Of a DNA stretch of 64,000 nt, positions 36,673-45,949 are shown piece after piece. Location: positions 1 to 64,000 of the forward strand of contig NZ_CABVHK010000027.1 of NCBI RefSeq assembly GCF_902497785.1. Direction: 5' to 3'. The position numbers and the translations under genes are program-made. Positions within the stretch are counted from its first letter, which is position 1, and each line of letters starts with the position of its first letter. The notes beneath the pieces are model-generated. The model saw only the letters and a list, made by a program, of their open reading frames with translations. It was not told the DNA's origin and ran no database searches. The DNA is from Pseudomonas fluorescens (GTDB taxonomy: Bacteria; Pseudomonadota; Gammaproteobacteria; Pseudomonadales; Pseudomonadaceae).

Positions 36673-37578
36673 ATGCCCGATCACCGTTTACCGCCGCTGA
36701 ACGCCGTGCGTGCCTTCGATGCCGCCGCCCGGTTGGGCAGTTATGTCGAAGCCTCGAAAGCCCTCCACGTCACCCAGCCTGCAATCGGCCGGCACGTGAA
36801 GTTGCTGGAGGAATGGCTGGGCATTCAACTGTTCGAACGCACCTCTCGGGGCGTGACCTTGACGGCGGCGGGGGAGAAATATCACCGCAAGATTGCCGCA
36901 GCCTTGCAGCTGATGATCGAGGCGGGAAAAGAGGCTCGGCCCAAGGATGCCGAGCGCTGGCTGCGGATCATGGTGGTGCCGGGGTTTGCCAAGCGCTGGT
37001 TGATGCCGCGCATTGAAGGCATGCGTCATTTGCGTCCGGGTCTTAAGTTCGCCATCGAGCCCAACTCGACCTTCACCGATGTCGATGGCAAGCATGCCGA
37101 CCTGGGAATTGTCTACGGCGTGGACGGACAATATGCTCAATCGCGCGTCAGCCTGATCCGCCCGCGCGTGTTTCCGATCTGTACGCCCGATTACCTGGCT
37201 AGCGTAGATCCCGTCGAAGTGCCTGCCGACCTGGTGAAACACCATCTGATCCACGTCGACGACGGCGAATGGTGGAACCTGTGGTTCGCCGCTCACGATC
37301 TCGATGTGCACCTCAATTCGGACATGCTCTACGTCAACAACGACCACGCGCTGTCGGTGGCCGAGAGCGGGCAGGGCATCGCACTGGCCAACGAAGTGCT
37401 GGTCCGTGAAGAATTGAAAAGCGGCACGTTGGTGCGGGTGCTGGACGCGCAAGTCAAGCTGGAAAGCTATCGCGTGTTGACGCCATCCGCCGAGCACTCG
37501 GCGGATGTGTCGTGGTTCATCCAGTGGCTGAAAACCGAACTGGAGCAGGATTTCCCGCAAGCAGTGATTGTCGACTGA
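36673..37578 (+). CDS. LysR family regulator, GcvA-like
   Basis: 301-residue LysR-type regulator. N-terminal helix-turn-helix GSYVEASKALHVTQPAIGRHVKLLEEWLG, then a ligand-binding domain. The opening PPLNAVRAFDAAARLGS is the GcvA-subgroup form. It is divergent from the polyamine-type ABC operon with 226 nt between them, an arrangement typical of a LysR protein controlling its neighbour. Confidence 0.9.
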   Translation: MPDHRLPPLNAVRAFDAAARLGSYVEASKALHVTQPAIGRHVKLLEEWLGIQLFERTSRGVTLTAAGEKYHRKIAAALQLMIEAGKEARPKDAERWLRIMVVPGFAKRWLMPRIEGMRHLRPGLKFAIEPNSTFTDVDGKHADLGIVYGVDGQYAQSRVSLIRPRVFPICTPDYLASVDPVEVPADLVKHHLIHVDDGEWWNLWFAAHDLDVHLNSDMLYVNNDHALSVAESGQGIALANEVLVREELKSGTLVRVLDAQVKLESYRVLTPSAEHSADVSWFIQWLKTELEQDFPQAVIVD

Positions 37579-37589
37579 CTCCGGACGTT

Positions 37590-39644
37590 TCAGCTCAGGC
37601 GAAACCGGCCCGTGTTGTCGCTCAAGGCCTTGCTGCCCTGGCTCAAGGTGTCTGCGGCGTGGTTCACCGCTCGTGCGCCTTCGAGCAAACGTAACGCTGC
37701 CTGATCGACTTGCTGGATGTTGCCGCTGACCTCGTCGGCAGTCGTCGCTTGCTCATCGACCGCCGTGGCGATCTGCGCCAGGGTGTCGGTGACACTCTGC
37801 ACGGCGCTGGCGATTTCTCCCAACCGTTCGCCAAGACCGGTGACCGCCTCTGCATCGGATTGCGCCTGACCGCAGGCGGCTTCCATCAGGCTCACAGCTT
37901 CGTTCACCGTGTTACGCAGGCTGTCGACAGTGCCGGCGATTTGCGCGGTGGAGGATTGGGTGCGCTGCGACAGGCTGCGCACTTCATCGGCCACCACCGC
38001 AAAACCACGACCTTGTTCACCGGCACGAGCGGCCTCGATCGCGGCGTTGAGCGCCAGCAGGTTGGTCTGCTCGGCGACCCCGCGAATGGTGTCGACCACC
38101 GACTGAATCTGCTGCCCTTGCTCACTGACCCGCCCCAGTGCCGCGGCGGTTTCGTTCAAGCGCTGATTGAGCTGCTTAATACTCGCCGTGGTGCGCTGGC
38201 TGTCACGGCTGCTGTCAGACGCAATGCGCTGGGTATGCTGAGCGCTGCCGGAAGCTTGTTCGCAACTTTGGGCGACCCCTTGCGAGGTGGCGGCCAATTG
38301 CGTGGCCGCCGCAGCGATCTGGCTGATCTGCAATTGCTGCGCTTCGACCTCGCCCAGCGCACCACTGGAATGATGGTTGAGCGTGCGCACCGCGTTACTC
38401 AACTGCAGAGTTTCGTGATCGACCCCCAGCAAGCTGTTACGCAGTTGCACCACCGCGACATTCAGCGCCGTGCTGATCGCCGCCAGTTCATCGCGGCCCT
38501 CGACCGGGACTTGCAGGCTCAGATTGCCGTCACGTAACGCTTCGGCCAACAGCGTGATGCCGCTGGCGCTGCGCCGGATCGAGGCCTGCAAGCAGATGAA
38601 CAGGTACAACGCGGCCAGCAGCAGGCAGCCAAAGATTGTCGCCACCACAATGAACTGGCGAATGGCCGAGCCGTGGTAATAATCCAGGCGCTGATCCAGT
38701 GAGACCAGCGACTGCTGGCGCAACGAGGCGAGGTCGGTCAGCAGTGCGTCGAGACTGCGTTCGAATTCTTCAGGCTTGAGTTTGATGCTGCCGCCAAACA
38801 CGCCGTCATCGAGGTTCTTTAGCTCGGTGTCGAGGTGTTTGAGGCTGTCATGGTATTGCCCGGCCCAGCTTTGCAAGGCGCTGGGCAGACGCGCTTCCAA
38901 CAGGCTCGCGGTTTTGACCAACTGCTCACGCGCGTCACCAATGCGGCTGCGCAAGTCACGCAATTGCAGACGGCTTTGCAGGGTGAATTGTCCCGACACC
39001 ACCGACGCCTGGCCGACACTGGCGAGGCGGCCGACGCGCTCGATCAGGTCCGGCGCGTGTTGCGTCGAAATCTGCGTCAACAAATAGGTTTCCAACCATG
39101 GAGCGAGGGTCAGGCGATTGTCCATGGCGATCTGTTCGCGCAAGGCTTGCAGGGCGCTCAAGGCATTGGTGAAACGGTCGTAACCGTCTGGCCACCAGCC
39201 AACGCTGCTCAAACTTTTCGAGTCCAGGCCATTGAGCGCGGTTTGCAGCGCTTGATAGCGGACCAGGGTTTCGCCCTCGGCACCTTCGGTTTGCAGCGTA
39301 TTGCCGAGGTCACTGCTGGCCTGCGCGACGGCCGGCTGAACCGCATCGAACGCAGCCATCGCGGCGAGGGTCGCCGGTGTCGGCTGGCGATTGGTCTCGG
39401 TGGCACGCCAGCGGGCAGCGCGGTCACGCTGGGCGGCGAGCAGGTTGTCGAGCGCATCCAGCGCGAGTAGCTGCCGAACCCCGGCGCGCTCCCCGGAGAT
39501 CAAGTTAAGTTTGGCGCGGTAGTCTTGCCCAATCATCAGCAGACTGCCCGCCAGTGGCAGGATAAACAGAAGAAACAACAGCTGAAATTTGCGGGCGAAG
39601 CCGAAGCGCCCCAGCAACCCGATCCCCGGTGATAAAAACGACAT
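37590..39644 (-). CDS. Methyl-accepting chemotaxis protein, membrane-bound
   Basis: 684-residue transmembrane chemoreceptor. TM1 lies at about residues 15-40 (FQLLFLLFILPLAGSLLMIG), a ~270-residue helical periplasmic sensing domain follows, then TM2 (FIVVATIFGCLLLAALYLFI), a HAMP region and a signalling domain with the EQTNLLALNAAIEAARAGEQ tip. No CheR/CheB-tethering pentapeptide is seen at the C-terminus (GRFRLS). The ATG at 39644 has AGGAGT 8 nt upstream; the open frame continues 61 codons further without other support. Confidence 0.9.
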   Translation of the reverse strand: MSFLSPGIGLLGRFGFARKFQLLFLLFILPLAGSLLMIGQDYRAKLNLISGERAGVRQLLALDALDNLLAAQRDRAARWRATETNRQPTPATLAAMAAFDAVQPAVAQASSDLGNTLQTEGAEGETLVRYQALQTALNGLDSKSLSSVGWWPDGYDRFTNALSALQALREQIAMDNRLTLAPWLETYLLTQISTQHAPDLIERVGRLASVGQASVVSGQFTLQSRLQLRDLRSRIGDAREQLVKTASLLEARLPSALQSWAGQYHDSLKHLDTELKNLDDGVFGGSIKLKPEEFERSLDALLTDLASLRQQSLVSLDQRLDYYHGSAIRQFIVVATIFGCLLLAALYLFICLQASIRRSASGITLLAEALRDGNLSLQVPVEGRDELAAISTALNVAVVQLRNSLLGVDHETLQLSNAVRTLNHHSSGALGEVEAQQLQISQIAAAATQLAATSQGVAQSCEQASGSAQHTQRIASDSSRDSQRTTASIKQLNQRLNETAAALGRVSEQGQQIQSVVDTIRGVAEQTNLLALNAAIEAARAGEQGRGFAVVADEVRSLSQRTQSSTAQIAGTVDSLRNTVNEAVSLMEAACGQAQSDAEAVTGLGERLGEIASAVQSVTDTLAQIATAVDEQATTADEVSGNIQQVDQAALRLLEGARAVNHAADTLSQGSKALSDNTGRFRLS

Positions 39645-39968
39645 GCCCCATGACTCCTGTGGACACCACGCACCATTGGCGTGCGTCGAGGTCGTTGCGA
39701 CCGCGACTCGTGCCCTTTTTAAAGGCCTCGAAAGTTCACCCTCGTCAGCTCTGTAGGCCAACTCTGTAGCAAAACTTCCCATTCTCGGTGCCCTTTGTAA
39801 GGGCGCCGCGTTAATGCGGATAAACAAGGCAAGATTCAGACCATGGCGTTGCGCTATCAGTCGGTGAATTTAGTTCGTTAGCTGGCTAAGGGGATGGCGC
39901 TGCTGCACTGAAAAATGGCACATTGACGCACCTGCCCCTGTGCACCCATCTGTTGTACGGAAACTCCC
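39645..39968. other. Intergenic region between divergent MCP and Fsr-like genes
   Basis: 324 nt with no convincing gene, tRNA or REP. It should hold two divergent promoters. A short direct repeat CTCTGTAG occurs twice within about 25 nt near 39750. I could not identify a clear sigma-28-type box for the chemoreceptor. Confidence 0.5.
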
Positions 39969-41186
39969 ATGGCTATCAGCAACGCCCAGACCGGCACAGC
40001 GCCGGCGTCCGCGACTCCACAAAGCAGCCCTCTGGTCATGCGCATCATCGGCGCGGTGGCGCTGGCGCATTTGATCAACGACTTGATTCAATCGGTACTG
40101 CCGTCGATTTACCCGATGCTCAAGGCCAACTATGGCCTGACATTTACGCAGGTCGGTCTGATCACCCTGACCTTTCAGCTGACGGCCTCGCTGTTGCAGC
40201 CGTGGGTCGGTTACCACACTGATCGCCATCCCAAACCCTGGCTGCTGCCGGCCGGAACAGTGTGCACCTTGATCGGCATTTTGATGATGTCGGTGGTGGG
40301 CAGCTTTCCGATGATCCTGCTGGCGGCCGGGTTGATCGGCATCGGCTCCTCGACCTTCCACCCGGAAGCTTCGCGCGTGGCGAGACTGGCTTCGGGCGGG
40401 CGATTCGGTCTGGCGCAATCGACCTTTCAGGTCGGTGGCAACGCGGGTTCGGCCTTCGGTCCGTTGCTGGCGGCGGCGATCATCATTCCCTTTGGTCAGG
40501 GCCATGTGGCGTGGTTCGGACTGTTTGCGGTATTTGCGCTGTTCGTGCTCTACCGGATCAGCCGCTGGTACGCCAATCACCTGAACCTGTTCAAGCTCAA
40601 GCAAGGTCAGGCGGCGACGCATGGTTTGTCGAAAGGCCGAGTGACCAGTGCACTGGTGGTGCTCGGGTTGCTGGTGTTCTCCAAATATTTCTACATGGCC
40701 AGCTTCACCAGCTACTTCACCTTTTACCTGATCGAGAAATTCGACTTGTCGGTGGCGAGCTCGCAGCTGCATCTGTTCCTGTTTCTGGGCGCCGTAGCGG
40801 CGGGGACATTCTTCGGCGGCCCAATCGGCGACAAGATCGGGCGTAAGGCAGTGATCTGGTTTTCGATCCTGGGCGTGGCGCCGTTCACGCTGATCCTGCC
40901 GCACGTTGATTTGTTCTGGACCAGCATTCTCAGCGTGGTGATCGGCTTCATCCTCGCGTCGGCGTTCTCGGCGATTGTGGTCTATGCGCAGGAATTGGTG
41001 CCGGGCAACGTAGGGATGATTGCCGGGATATTCTTCGGTCTGATGTTCGGTTTCGGCGGGATTGGTGCGGCATTGCTGGGGTATCTGGCGGATGCGCATG
41101 GCATCGAATACGTGTACTACCTGTGCTCGTTCCTGCCGTTGCTGGGTGTGTTGGCGATCTTCCTGCCAAGAACCAAAAAGGCTTGA
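39969..41186 (+). CDS. MFS transporter, fosmidomycin resistance protein (Fsr)-like
   Basis: 405-residue major facilitator efflux protein. The opening helix HLINDLIQSVLPSIYPMLK, the region GYHTDRHPKPWLLPAG, GIGSSTFHPEASRVARLASGG and GGPIGDKIGRKAVIW are characteristic of the Fsr family, which exports fosmidomycin in E. coli. The natural substrate is unknown. It is a single gene whose transcript probably ends at the bidirectional terminator shared with ychF. Confidence 0.9.
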   Translation: MAISNAQTGTAPASATPQSSPLVMRIIGAVALAHLINDLIQSVLPSIYPMLKANYGLTFTQVGLITLTFQLTASLLQPWVGYHTDRHPKPWLLPAGTVCTLIGILMMSVVGSFPMILLAAGLIGIGSSTFHPEASRVARLASGGRFGLAQSTFQVGGNAGSAFGPLLAAAIIIPFGQGHVAWFGLFAVFALFVLYRISRWYANHLNLFKLKQGQAATHGLSKGRVTSALVVLGLLVFSKYFYMASFTSYFTFYLIEKFDLSVASSQLHLFLFLGAVAAGTFFGGPIGDKIGRKAVIWFSILGVAPFTLILPHVDLFWTSILSVVIGFILASAFSAIVVYAQELVPGNVGMIAGIFFGLMFGFGGIGAALLGYLADAHGIEYVYYLCSFLPLLGVLAIFLPRTKKA

Positions 41187-41201
41187 ACCCCCACAGACCC
41201 T

Positions 41202-41291
41202 TGTGGGAGCGAGCCTGCTCGCGAAAAAGTCTTCACAGTCGACATCATTGTTGAATGTTGAGCCGCCTTCGCGAGCAGGCTCGCTCCCACA
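41202..41291. repeat. REP pair, GTGGGAGCGAGCCTGCTCGCGA family
   Basis: Perfect 24-nt arms at 41202-41225 and 41268-41291. It lies between convergent fsr-like and ychF genes. Confidence 0.9.
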
Positions 41292-41328
41292 TTGGGTCAG
41301 TGGTGTGGCGCAAGGTTGTTTCAGGCAC

Positions 41329-41359
41329 AAAAAAGCCGCGTATCGAACGCGGCTTTTTT
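41329..41359. terminator. Bidirectional Rho-independent terminator
   Basis: Perfect arms AAAAAAGCCGCG / CGCGGCTTTTTT with loop TATCGAA. It serves ychF on minus and the Fsr-like gene on plus. Confidence 0.92.
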
Positions 41360-41374
41360 ATTGGGCGGTGTGTC

Positions 41375-42475
41375 TTACACGTTGAAACGGAAGTGCATCA
41401 CGTCGCCGTCTTTGACGATGTAATCCTTGCCTTCCAGGCGCCATTTACCGGCTTCTTTGGTGCCGGCTTCGCCCTTGTACTGGATGAAGTCGTCATAGGC
41501 GATGACTTCGGCGCGAATGAAACCTTTTTCGAAGTCAGTGTGGATCACACCAGCGGCTTGCGGTGCGGTGGCACCGACGCGGACGGTCCAGGCGCGGACT
41601 TCTTCGACGCCGGCGGTGAAGTAGGTCTGCAGGTGCAGCATTTCGTAGCCGGCGCGGATCACGCGGTTCAGGCCAGGCTCTTCGAGGCCCAGGGCTTCGA
41701 GGAACATGTCTTTCTCTTCGCCGTCATCCAGCTCGGCAATTTCCGCTTCGATCTTGTTGCAGACCGGAACCACCATCGCGCCTTCTTCTTCGGCGATGGC
41801 TTTGACGATGTCCAGCAGCGGGTTGTTTTCGAAACCGTCTTCAGCGACGTTGGCGATGTACATGACCGGCTTGGTGGTCAGCAGGTGGAAACCACGGATC
41901 ACTGCTTTGTCGTCGGCACCCATGGTTTTCATCAGGGTGCGCGCAGGCTTGCCGAGGGTGAAGTGAGCGATCAACTGCTCTAGCAATGCCTTTTGAACCA
42001 CCGCATCCTTGTCACCACCCTTGGCGTTACGGGCGACTTTCTGCAGTTGCTTCTCGCAGCTGTCGAGGTCGGCGAAGATCAGTTCGAGGTCGATGATTTC
42101 GATGTCGCGTTTCGGGTCGACGCTGTTGGAGACGTGAATCACGTTCTCGTCTTCGAAGCAGCGGACCACGTGGGCGATGGCATCAGTCTCGCGGATGTTG
42201 GCGAGGAACTTGTTGCCCAGGCCTTCACCTTTCGAGGCGCCCGCCACCAGGCCGGCGATGTCGACGAATTCCATGGTGGTCGGCAGGATGCGCTTTGGAT
42301 TGACGATGGCCGCCAAGGCTTCCAGGCGCGGATCCGGCATCGGCACGATCCCGGTGTTCGGCTCGATGGTGCAGAAGGGGAAGTTCTCGGCCGCGATCCC
42401 GGATTTGGTCAGGGCGTTGAACAGGGTGGACTTGCCGACGTTAGGCAGGCCGACGATGCCGCAATTGAATCCCAT
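41375..42475 (-). CDS. ychF: Redox-regulated ATPase YchF (Obg-like)
   Basis: 366-residue Obg-family P-loop NTPase that prefers ATP and binds ribosomes. Seen: G1 GLPNVGKSTLFNAL at the N-terminus, G3-type DIAGLVAGAS, the coiled-coil arm, and a C-terminal TGS domain (DFEKGFIRAEVIAYDDF). The start MGFNCGIVGLPNVGKS at 42475 is the universal one; the frame runs longer upstream but overlaps only non-conserved sequence. It follows pth by 23 nt, the classic pth-ychF pair. Confidence 0.96.
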   Translation of the reverse strand: MGFNCGIVGLPNVGKSTLFNALTKSGIAAENFPFCTIEPNTGIVPMPDPRLEALAAIVNPKRILPTTMEFVDIAGLVAGASKGEGLGNKFLANIRETDAIAHVVRCFEDENVIHVSNSVDPKRDIEIIDLELIFADLDSCEKQLQKVARNAKGGDKDAVVQKALLEQLIAHFTLGKPARTLMKTMGADDKAVIRGFHLLTTKPVMYIANVAEDGFENNPLLDIVKAIAEEEGAMVVPVCNKIEAEIAELDDGEEKDMFLEALGLEEPGLNRVIRAGYEMLHLQTYFTAGVEEVRAWTVRVGATAPQAAGVIHTDFEKGFIRAEVIAYDDFIQYKGEAGTKEAGKWRLEGKDYIVKDGDVMHFRFNV

Positions 42476-42498
42476 GGTGTTTTCCCCGAGGAGTAGAG

Positions 42499-43083
42499 TC
42501 AGGCCTTCTGGCTGTGCAGGTTTTTCATCGCGCGGTTCCATTCCCCGGCGAGGATATCCGGCAGCACGCCGAGGGCAAAGTCGATGCTGGCATCGAGTTT
42601 TTCCTGTTCGGCGCGTGGCGCACGACCCAGGACGAAGTTTGAAACCATACTGGCAACGCCCGGGTGGCCAATGCCAAGCCGCAAGCGGTAAAAGGTATTC
42701 TGATTGCCCAGTTGCGCAATGATGTCGCGCAACCCGTTGTGACCGCCATGGCCGCCGCCCTGTTTGAGTTTGGCAACGCCCGGAGGCAGGTCGAGTTCGT
42801 CGTGCGCCACGAGGATTTCTTCAGGTTTGATGCGGAAAAAACCTGCCAGAGCTGCTACGGCCTGGCCGCTGCGGTTCATGTACGTGGTGGGTATCAGCAG
42901 ACGAACATCCTGACCCTGGTGCGAATAGCGCCCGGTCAGGCCGAAATATTTGCGATCGGCCACAAGGTTCACGCCTTGTGCGTGCGCGATGCGCTCAACA
43001 AAAAGGGCCCCTGCGTTATGCCGGGTCTGTTCGTATTCAGCGCCTGGATTACCCAGGCCAACGATCAGTTTGATGGCAGTCAC
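42499..43083 (-). CDS. pth: Peptidyl-tRNA hydrolase
   Basis: 194-residue enzyme that releases peptides from prematurely dropped tRNAs. Seen: GLGNPGAEYEQTRHNAGALF at the N-terminus with the catalytic His (TRHNAG) and the Asn of GNPG, plus the HDELDLPPG motif with the catalytic Asp. It lies between rplY and ychF in one direction. Confidence 0.96.
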   Translation of the reverse strand: MTAIKLIVGLGNPGAEYEQTRHNAGALFVERIAHAQGVNLVADRKYFGLTGRYSHQGQDVRLLIPTTYMNRSGQAVAALAGFFRIKPEEILVAHDELDLPPGVAKLKQGGGHGGHNGLRDIIAQLGNQNTFYRLRLGIGHPGVASMVSNFVLGRAPRAEQEKLDASIDFALGVLPDILAGEWNRAMKNLHSQKA

Positions 43084-43253
43084 GATAGGGGCCCTTCCTT
43101 GGAGTGGTGGCTAACATCGCCGCGATTAGTGTGTGCGGCGAAAGTGGACGACAAGTGCTCATTTACCATTATGTAAACTCCGCGTTCTCGCCCGCTTTCT
43201 CGCTACGTTCCAGTCCGCGATGTTACCTGGTCACTCCGGCATCACAGAGTGAA

Positions 43254-43856
43254 TTACTCTGCTGCGCCTTCTTCAGTAGCTTCTGGAGCAACACGTGGAG
43301 CGTGGACGTTGGCAACAGCCTTGTCATCGCCGTGCGCCAGAGCAACAAACTCAACGCCTTTAGGGGCTTTGAGGTCGGACAGGTGAATGATCGAACCGAT
43401 TTCGGCGTTAGCCAGGTCGACTTCGATGAACTCAGGCAGGTCCTTCGGCAGGCAGGTCACTTCGATTTCCGAAACAACGTGCGAAACTTCGCCGCCTTTC
43501 TTGATCGGAGCTTCTTCACCAACAAAGTGTACAGGCACGATAGCGGTCAGTTTCTGGCCAGCTACAACGCGTACAAAGTCAGCGTGCATCACGTGGCCTT
43601 TGGCCGGGTGACGCTGCAGAGCTTTGATGATTACGTTTTGCTTGGTGCCGCCAACGTTCAGCTCGATGATGTGGCTGTAAGCCGCTTCGTTTTCGAGCAG
43701 TTTGGCAACTTCTTTAGCCAGCATGCTGATGGATTCAGGGGCTTTTTCGCCACCGTAAACTACAGCTGGAACCAGGCTTGCGAGACGACGCAGGCGGCGG
43801 CTCGCACCTTTCCCCAGGTCGGAACGCACTTCAGCATTCAGAGTAAAATCGTTCAT
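43254..43856 (-). CDS. rplY: 50S ribosomal protein L25/general stress protein Ctc
   Basis: 200-residue two-domain L25 of the CTC/TL5 type that binds 5S rRNA. N-terminal RNA-binding part: FTLNAEVRSDLGKGASRRLRR; the C-terminal beta domain is Ala/Glu-rich at the end (PEATEEGAAE). The start at 43856 (MNDFTLNAEV) is conserved in the family. It is separated from prs upstream by a strong terminator hairpin, so it probably also has its own promoter. Confidence 0.95.
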   Translation of the reverse strand: MNDFTLNAEVRSDLGKGASRRLRRLASLVPAVVYGGEKAPESISMLAKEVAKLLENEAAYSHIIELNVGGTKQNVIIKALQRHPAKGHVMHADFVRVVAGQKLTAIVPVHFVGEEAPIKKGGEVSHVVSEIEVTCLPKDLPEFIEVDLANAEIGSIIHLSDLKAPKGVEFVALAHGDDKAVANVHAPRVAPEATEEGAAE

Positions 43857-43921
43857 GTTGTATCTCCAAAATAACCACATTCGCCCCAGCGTTTGCGACC
43901 AGCGCTAAAGGCGATATGGGC

Positions 43922-43965
43922 AAAAAAGCCCCGCCCCGACAGGAATGTCGGGGCGGGGCGCTTTT
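43922..43965 (-). terminator. Strong Rho-independent terminator between prs and rplY
   Basis: Perfect 14-bp stem GCCCCGCCCCGACA / TGTCGGGGCGGGGC with loop GGAA. On the minus strand it is followed by TTTTTTG. It ends prs transcription and may attenuate read-through into rplY. Confidence 0.92.
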
Positions 43966-43997
43966 CGTCAACGAAATAGTCGAGAAGGGCAGGACCC

Positions 43998-44939
43998 TTA
44001 TCGGAACATCGCGCTGATCGATTCTTCATTGCTGATGCGGCGAACCGCTTCGGCAACTACCGGCGCGATATCCAGTTGACGGATACGCGAGCAGGCTTGA
44101 GCAGCAGCGGACAACGGGATGGTGTTTGTCACCACCAGTTCGTCCAGCATGGAATTTTCAATGTTTTCGATCGCCCGACCGGACAGCACAGGGTGTGTGC
44201 AGTAGGCGAAAACCTTGGCAGCGCCATGCTCTTTCAAAGCCTTTGCCGCGTGGCACAAAGTGCCGGCGGTATCGACCATGTCATCGACCAGAATACAGGT
44301 ACGCCCTTCGACATCACCGATGATATGCATCACTTCAGAGTGATTGGCTTTCTCACGGCGTTTGTCGATGATCCCGAGATCCACGCCCAGGGATTTGGCA
44401 ACAGCACGTGCACGCACGACGCCGCCAATGTCCGGGGACACGATCATCAGGTTTTCGAAGCGCTGATCTTCAATGTCATCCACCAGAACCGGGGAGCCGT
44501 AGATGTTATCTACCGGAATATCGAAGAAACCCTGGATCTGGTCAGCATGCAGATCAACCGTGAGAACACGGTCGATGCCGACTACGGTAAGCATGTCAGC
44601 CACGACTTTCGCGCTGATAGCCACACGTGCGGAACGCGGACGGCGATCCTGACGGGCATAACCAAAGTAAGGAATTACAGCAGTGATACGAGTAGCCGAG
44701 GAGCGGCGGAAGGCATCAGCCATCACTACCAGTTCCATCAGGTTATCGTTGGTCGGAGCGCAAGTCGGCTGAATAATGAAGACATCTTTACCGCGGACGT
44801 TTTCATTGATCTCGGCAGTAATTTCGCCGTCGGAGAACTTACCGACAGAGATGTCACCGAGAGGGATATGCAGCTGACGTACGACACGCCGAGCCAGATC
44901 GGGGTTAGCATTCCCCGTAAAGACCATCATCTTGGACAC
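43998..44939 (-). CDS. prs: Ribose-phosphate pyrophosphokinase
   Basis: 313-residue PRPP synthetase, which makes phosphoribosyl pyrophosphate from ribose-5-phosphate and ATP. Seen: the flexible loop and ATP region PYFGYARQDRRPRSARVAISAK, and the PRPP-binding loop ILVDDMVDTAGTLCHAA. It lies 45 nt downstream of tRNA-Gln and in line with ispE, the usual gamma-proteobacterial order. Confidence 0.96.
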   Translation of the reverse strand: MSKMMVFTGNANPDLARRVVRQLHIPLGDISVGKFSDGEITAEINENVRGKDVFIIQPTCAPTNDNLMELVVMADAFRRSSATRITAVIPYFGYARQDRRPRSARVAISAKVVADMLTVVGIDRVLTVDLHADQIQGFFDIPVDNIYGSPVLVDDIEDQRFENLMIVSPDIGGVVRARAVAKSLGVDLGIIDKRREKANHSEVMHIIGDVEGRTCILVDDMVDTAGTLCHAAKALKEHGAAKVFAYCTHPVLSGRAIENIENSMLDELVVTNTIPLSAAAQACSRIRQLDIAPVVAEAVRRISNEESISAMFR

Positions 44940-44984
44940 GCGCAGTACCTAGAGGCTGAGGGTAACCTGGATGAGTATAGAAAA

Positions 44985-45059
44985 TGGCAGGGGCGGCTGG
45001 ATTCGAACCAACGCATGGCAGGATCAAAACCTGCTGCCTTACCGCTTGGCGACGCCCCT
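44985..45059 (-). tRNA. tRNA-Gln (TTG anticodon)
   Basis: 75 nt with an encoded CCA end. Acceptor AGGGGCG / CGCCCCT, anticodon loop TTTTGAT, T-arm GGTTCGAATCC. It lies between ispE and prs, as in other Pseudomonas. Confidence 0.93.
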
Positions 45060-45095
45060 GTATCTGTTGCAACGAATACCCAGTATTCGGTTCCT

Positions 45096-45947
45096 TTAGA
45101 GCAGACTTTGCAGCTTGCGATGCAACATCGAAACGTTGCTTCCTTTTGCTACAAACCCTGTAAGGGTCTCTGTAAGAAGGGCCGAGACTTTATCAGCTTC
45201 AGCTTTGCTTGGGAAGCCCCCAAACACACAACTTCCAGTTCCGGTGAGTTTTGCTTCGGTAAATTTACCTAACAAATTCAATGCGTTACGAACATCTGGA
45301 TAACGCCTTGCTACCACCGGTAAGCAGTCATTTCGACTGTTTCCCTTGGGAACGGGGCGCACTTTAATGGGAGGAGAGTTACGTGTCAACAGTGGATCTG
45401 AAAAAATTTCTGCTGTACTTACAGATACTTGCGGCACCAGCACGAGATACCACGGTTCTTCGGGGTCTACGGGGGTCAGTTTCTCGCCCACGCCCTCTGC
45501 AAAAGCGGCGTGGCCCCGTACGAAAACCGGGACGTCGGCGCCCAGCGTCAGGCCCAGCGCGGCCAGCCGATCCTCATCCCAGCCCAGTTGCCAGAGATGA
45601 TTCAGGCCGAGCAACGTCGTCGCGGCGTTGGAACTGCCGCCACCGATTCCGCCGCCCATGGGCAGGATTTTTTCGATCCAGATGTCGATGCCGAGCGAAG
45701 AACCGGATTGCTCCTGAAGTTTTTTCGCCGCGCGAACAATCAAATTGCTGTCGTGAGGAACGCCATCGAATTCGGTATGCAGTTGAATCACACCGTCGTC
45801 GCGTACGGCGTAGGTGATTTCATCGCCGTAGTCGAGAAACTGAAAAATCGTCTGCAACTCGTGATAACCGTCTGCACGGCGACCGAGGATGTGCAGCATC
45901 AGATTGAGCTTGGCCGGGGAGGGCAGCGTCAGGCGTTGGGCCGTCAT
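45096..45947 (-). CDS. ispE: 4-diphosphocytidyl-2-C-methyl-D-erythritol kinase
   Basis: 283-residue GHMP kinase of the MEP isoprenoid pathway. Seen: PSPAKLNLMLHILGRRADGYHELQT at the N-terminus (substrate Lys and Asp) and the ATP loop PMGGGIGGGSSNAATTL. The ATG at 45947 matches the family N-terminus; an ATG at 45953 overlaps the lolB stop and is nearly as likely. It is downstream of lolB, the pair that defines this conserved locus. Confidence 0.95.
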   Translation of the reverse strand: MTAQRLTLPSPAKLNLMLHILGRRADGYHELQTIFQFLDYGDEITYAVRDDGVIQLHTEFDGVPHDSNLIVRAAKKLQEQSGSSLGIDIWIEKILPMGGGIGGGSSNAATTLLGLNHLWQLGWDEDRLAALGLTLGADVPVFVRGHAAFAEGVGEKLTPVDPEEPWYLVLVPQVSVSTAEIFSDPLLTRNSPPIKVRPVPKGNSRNDCLPVVARRYPDVRNALNLLGKFTEAKLTGTGSCVFGGFPSKAEADKVSALLTETLTGFVAKGSNVSMLHRKLQSLL

Positions 45948-45949
45948 GT

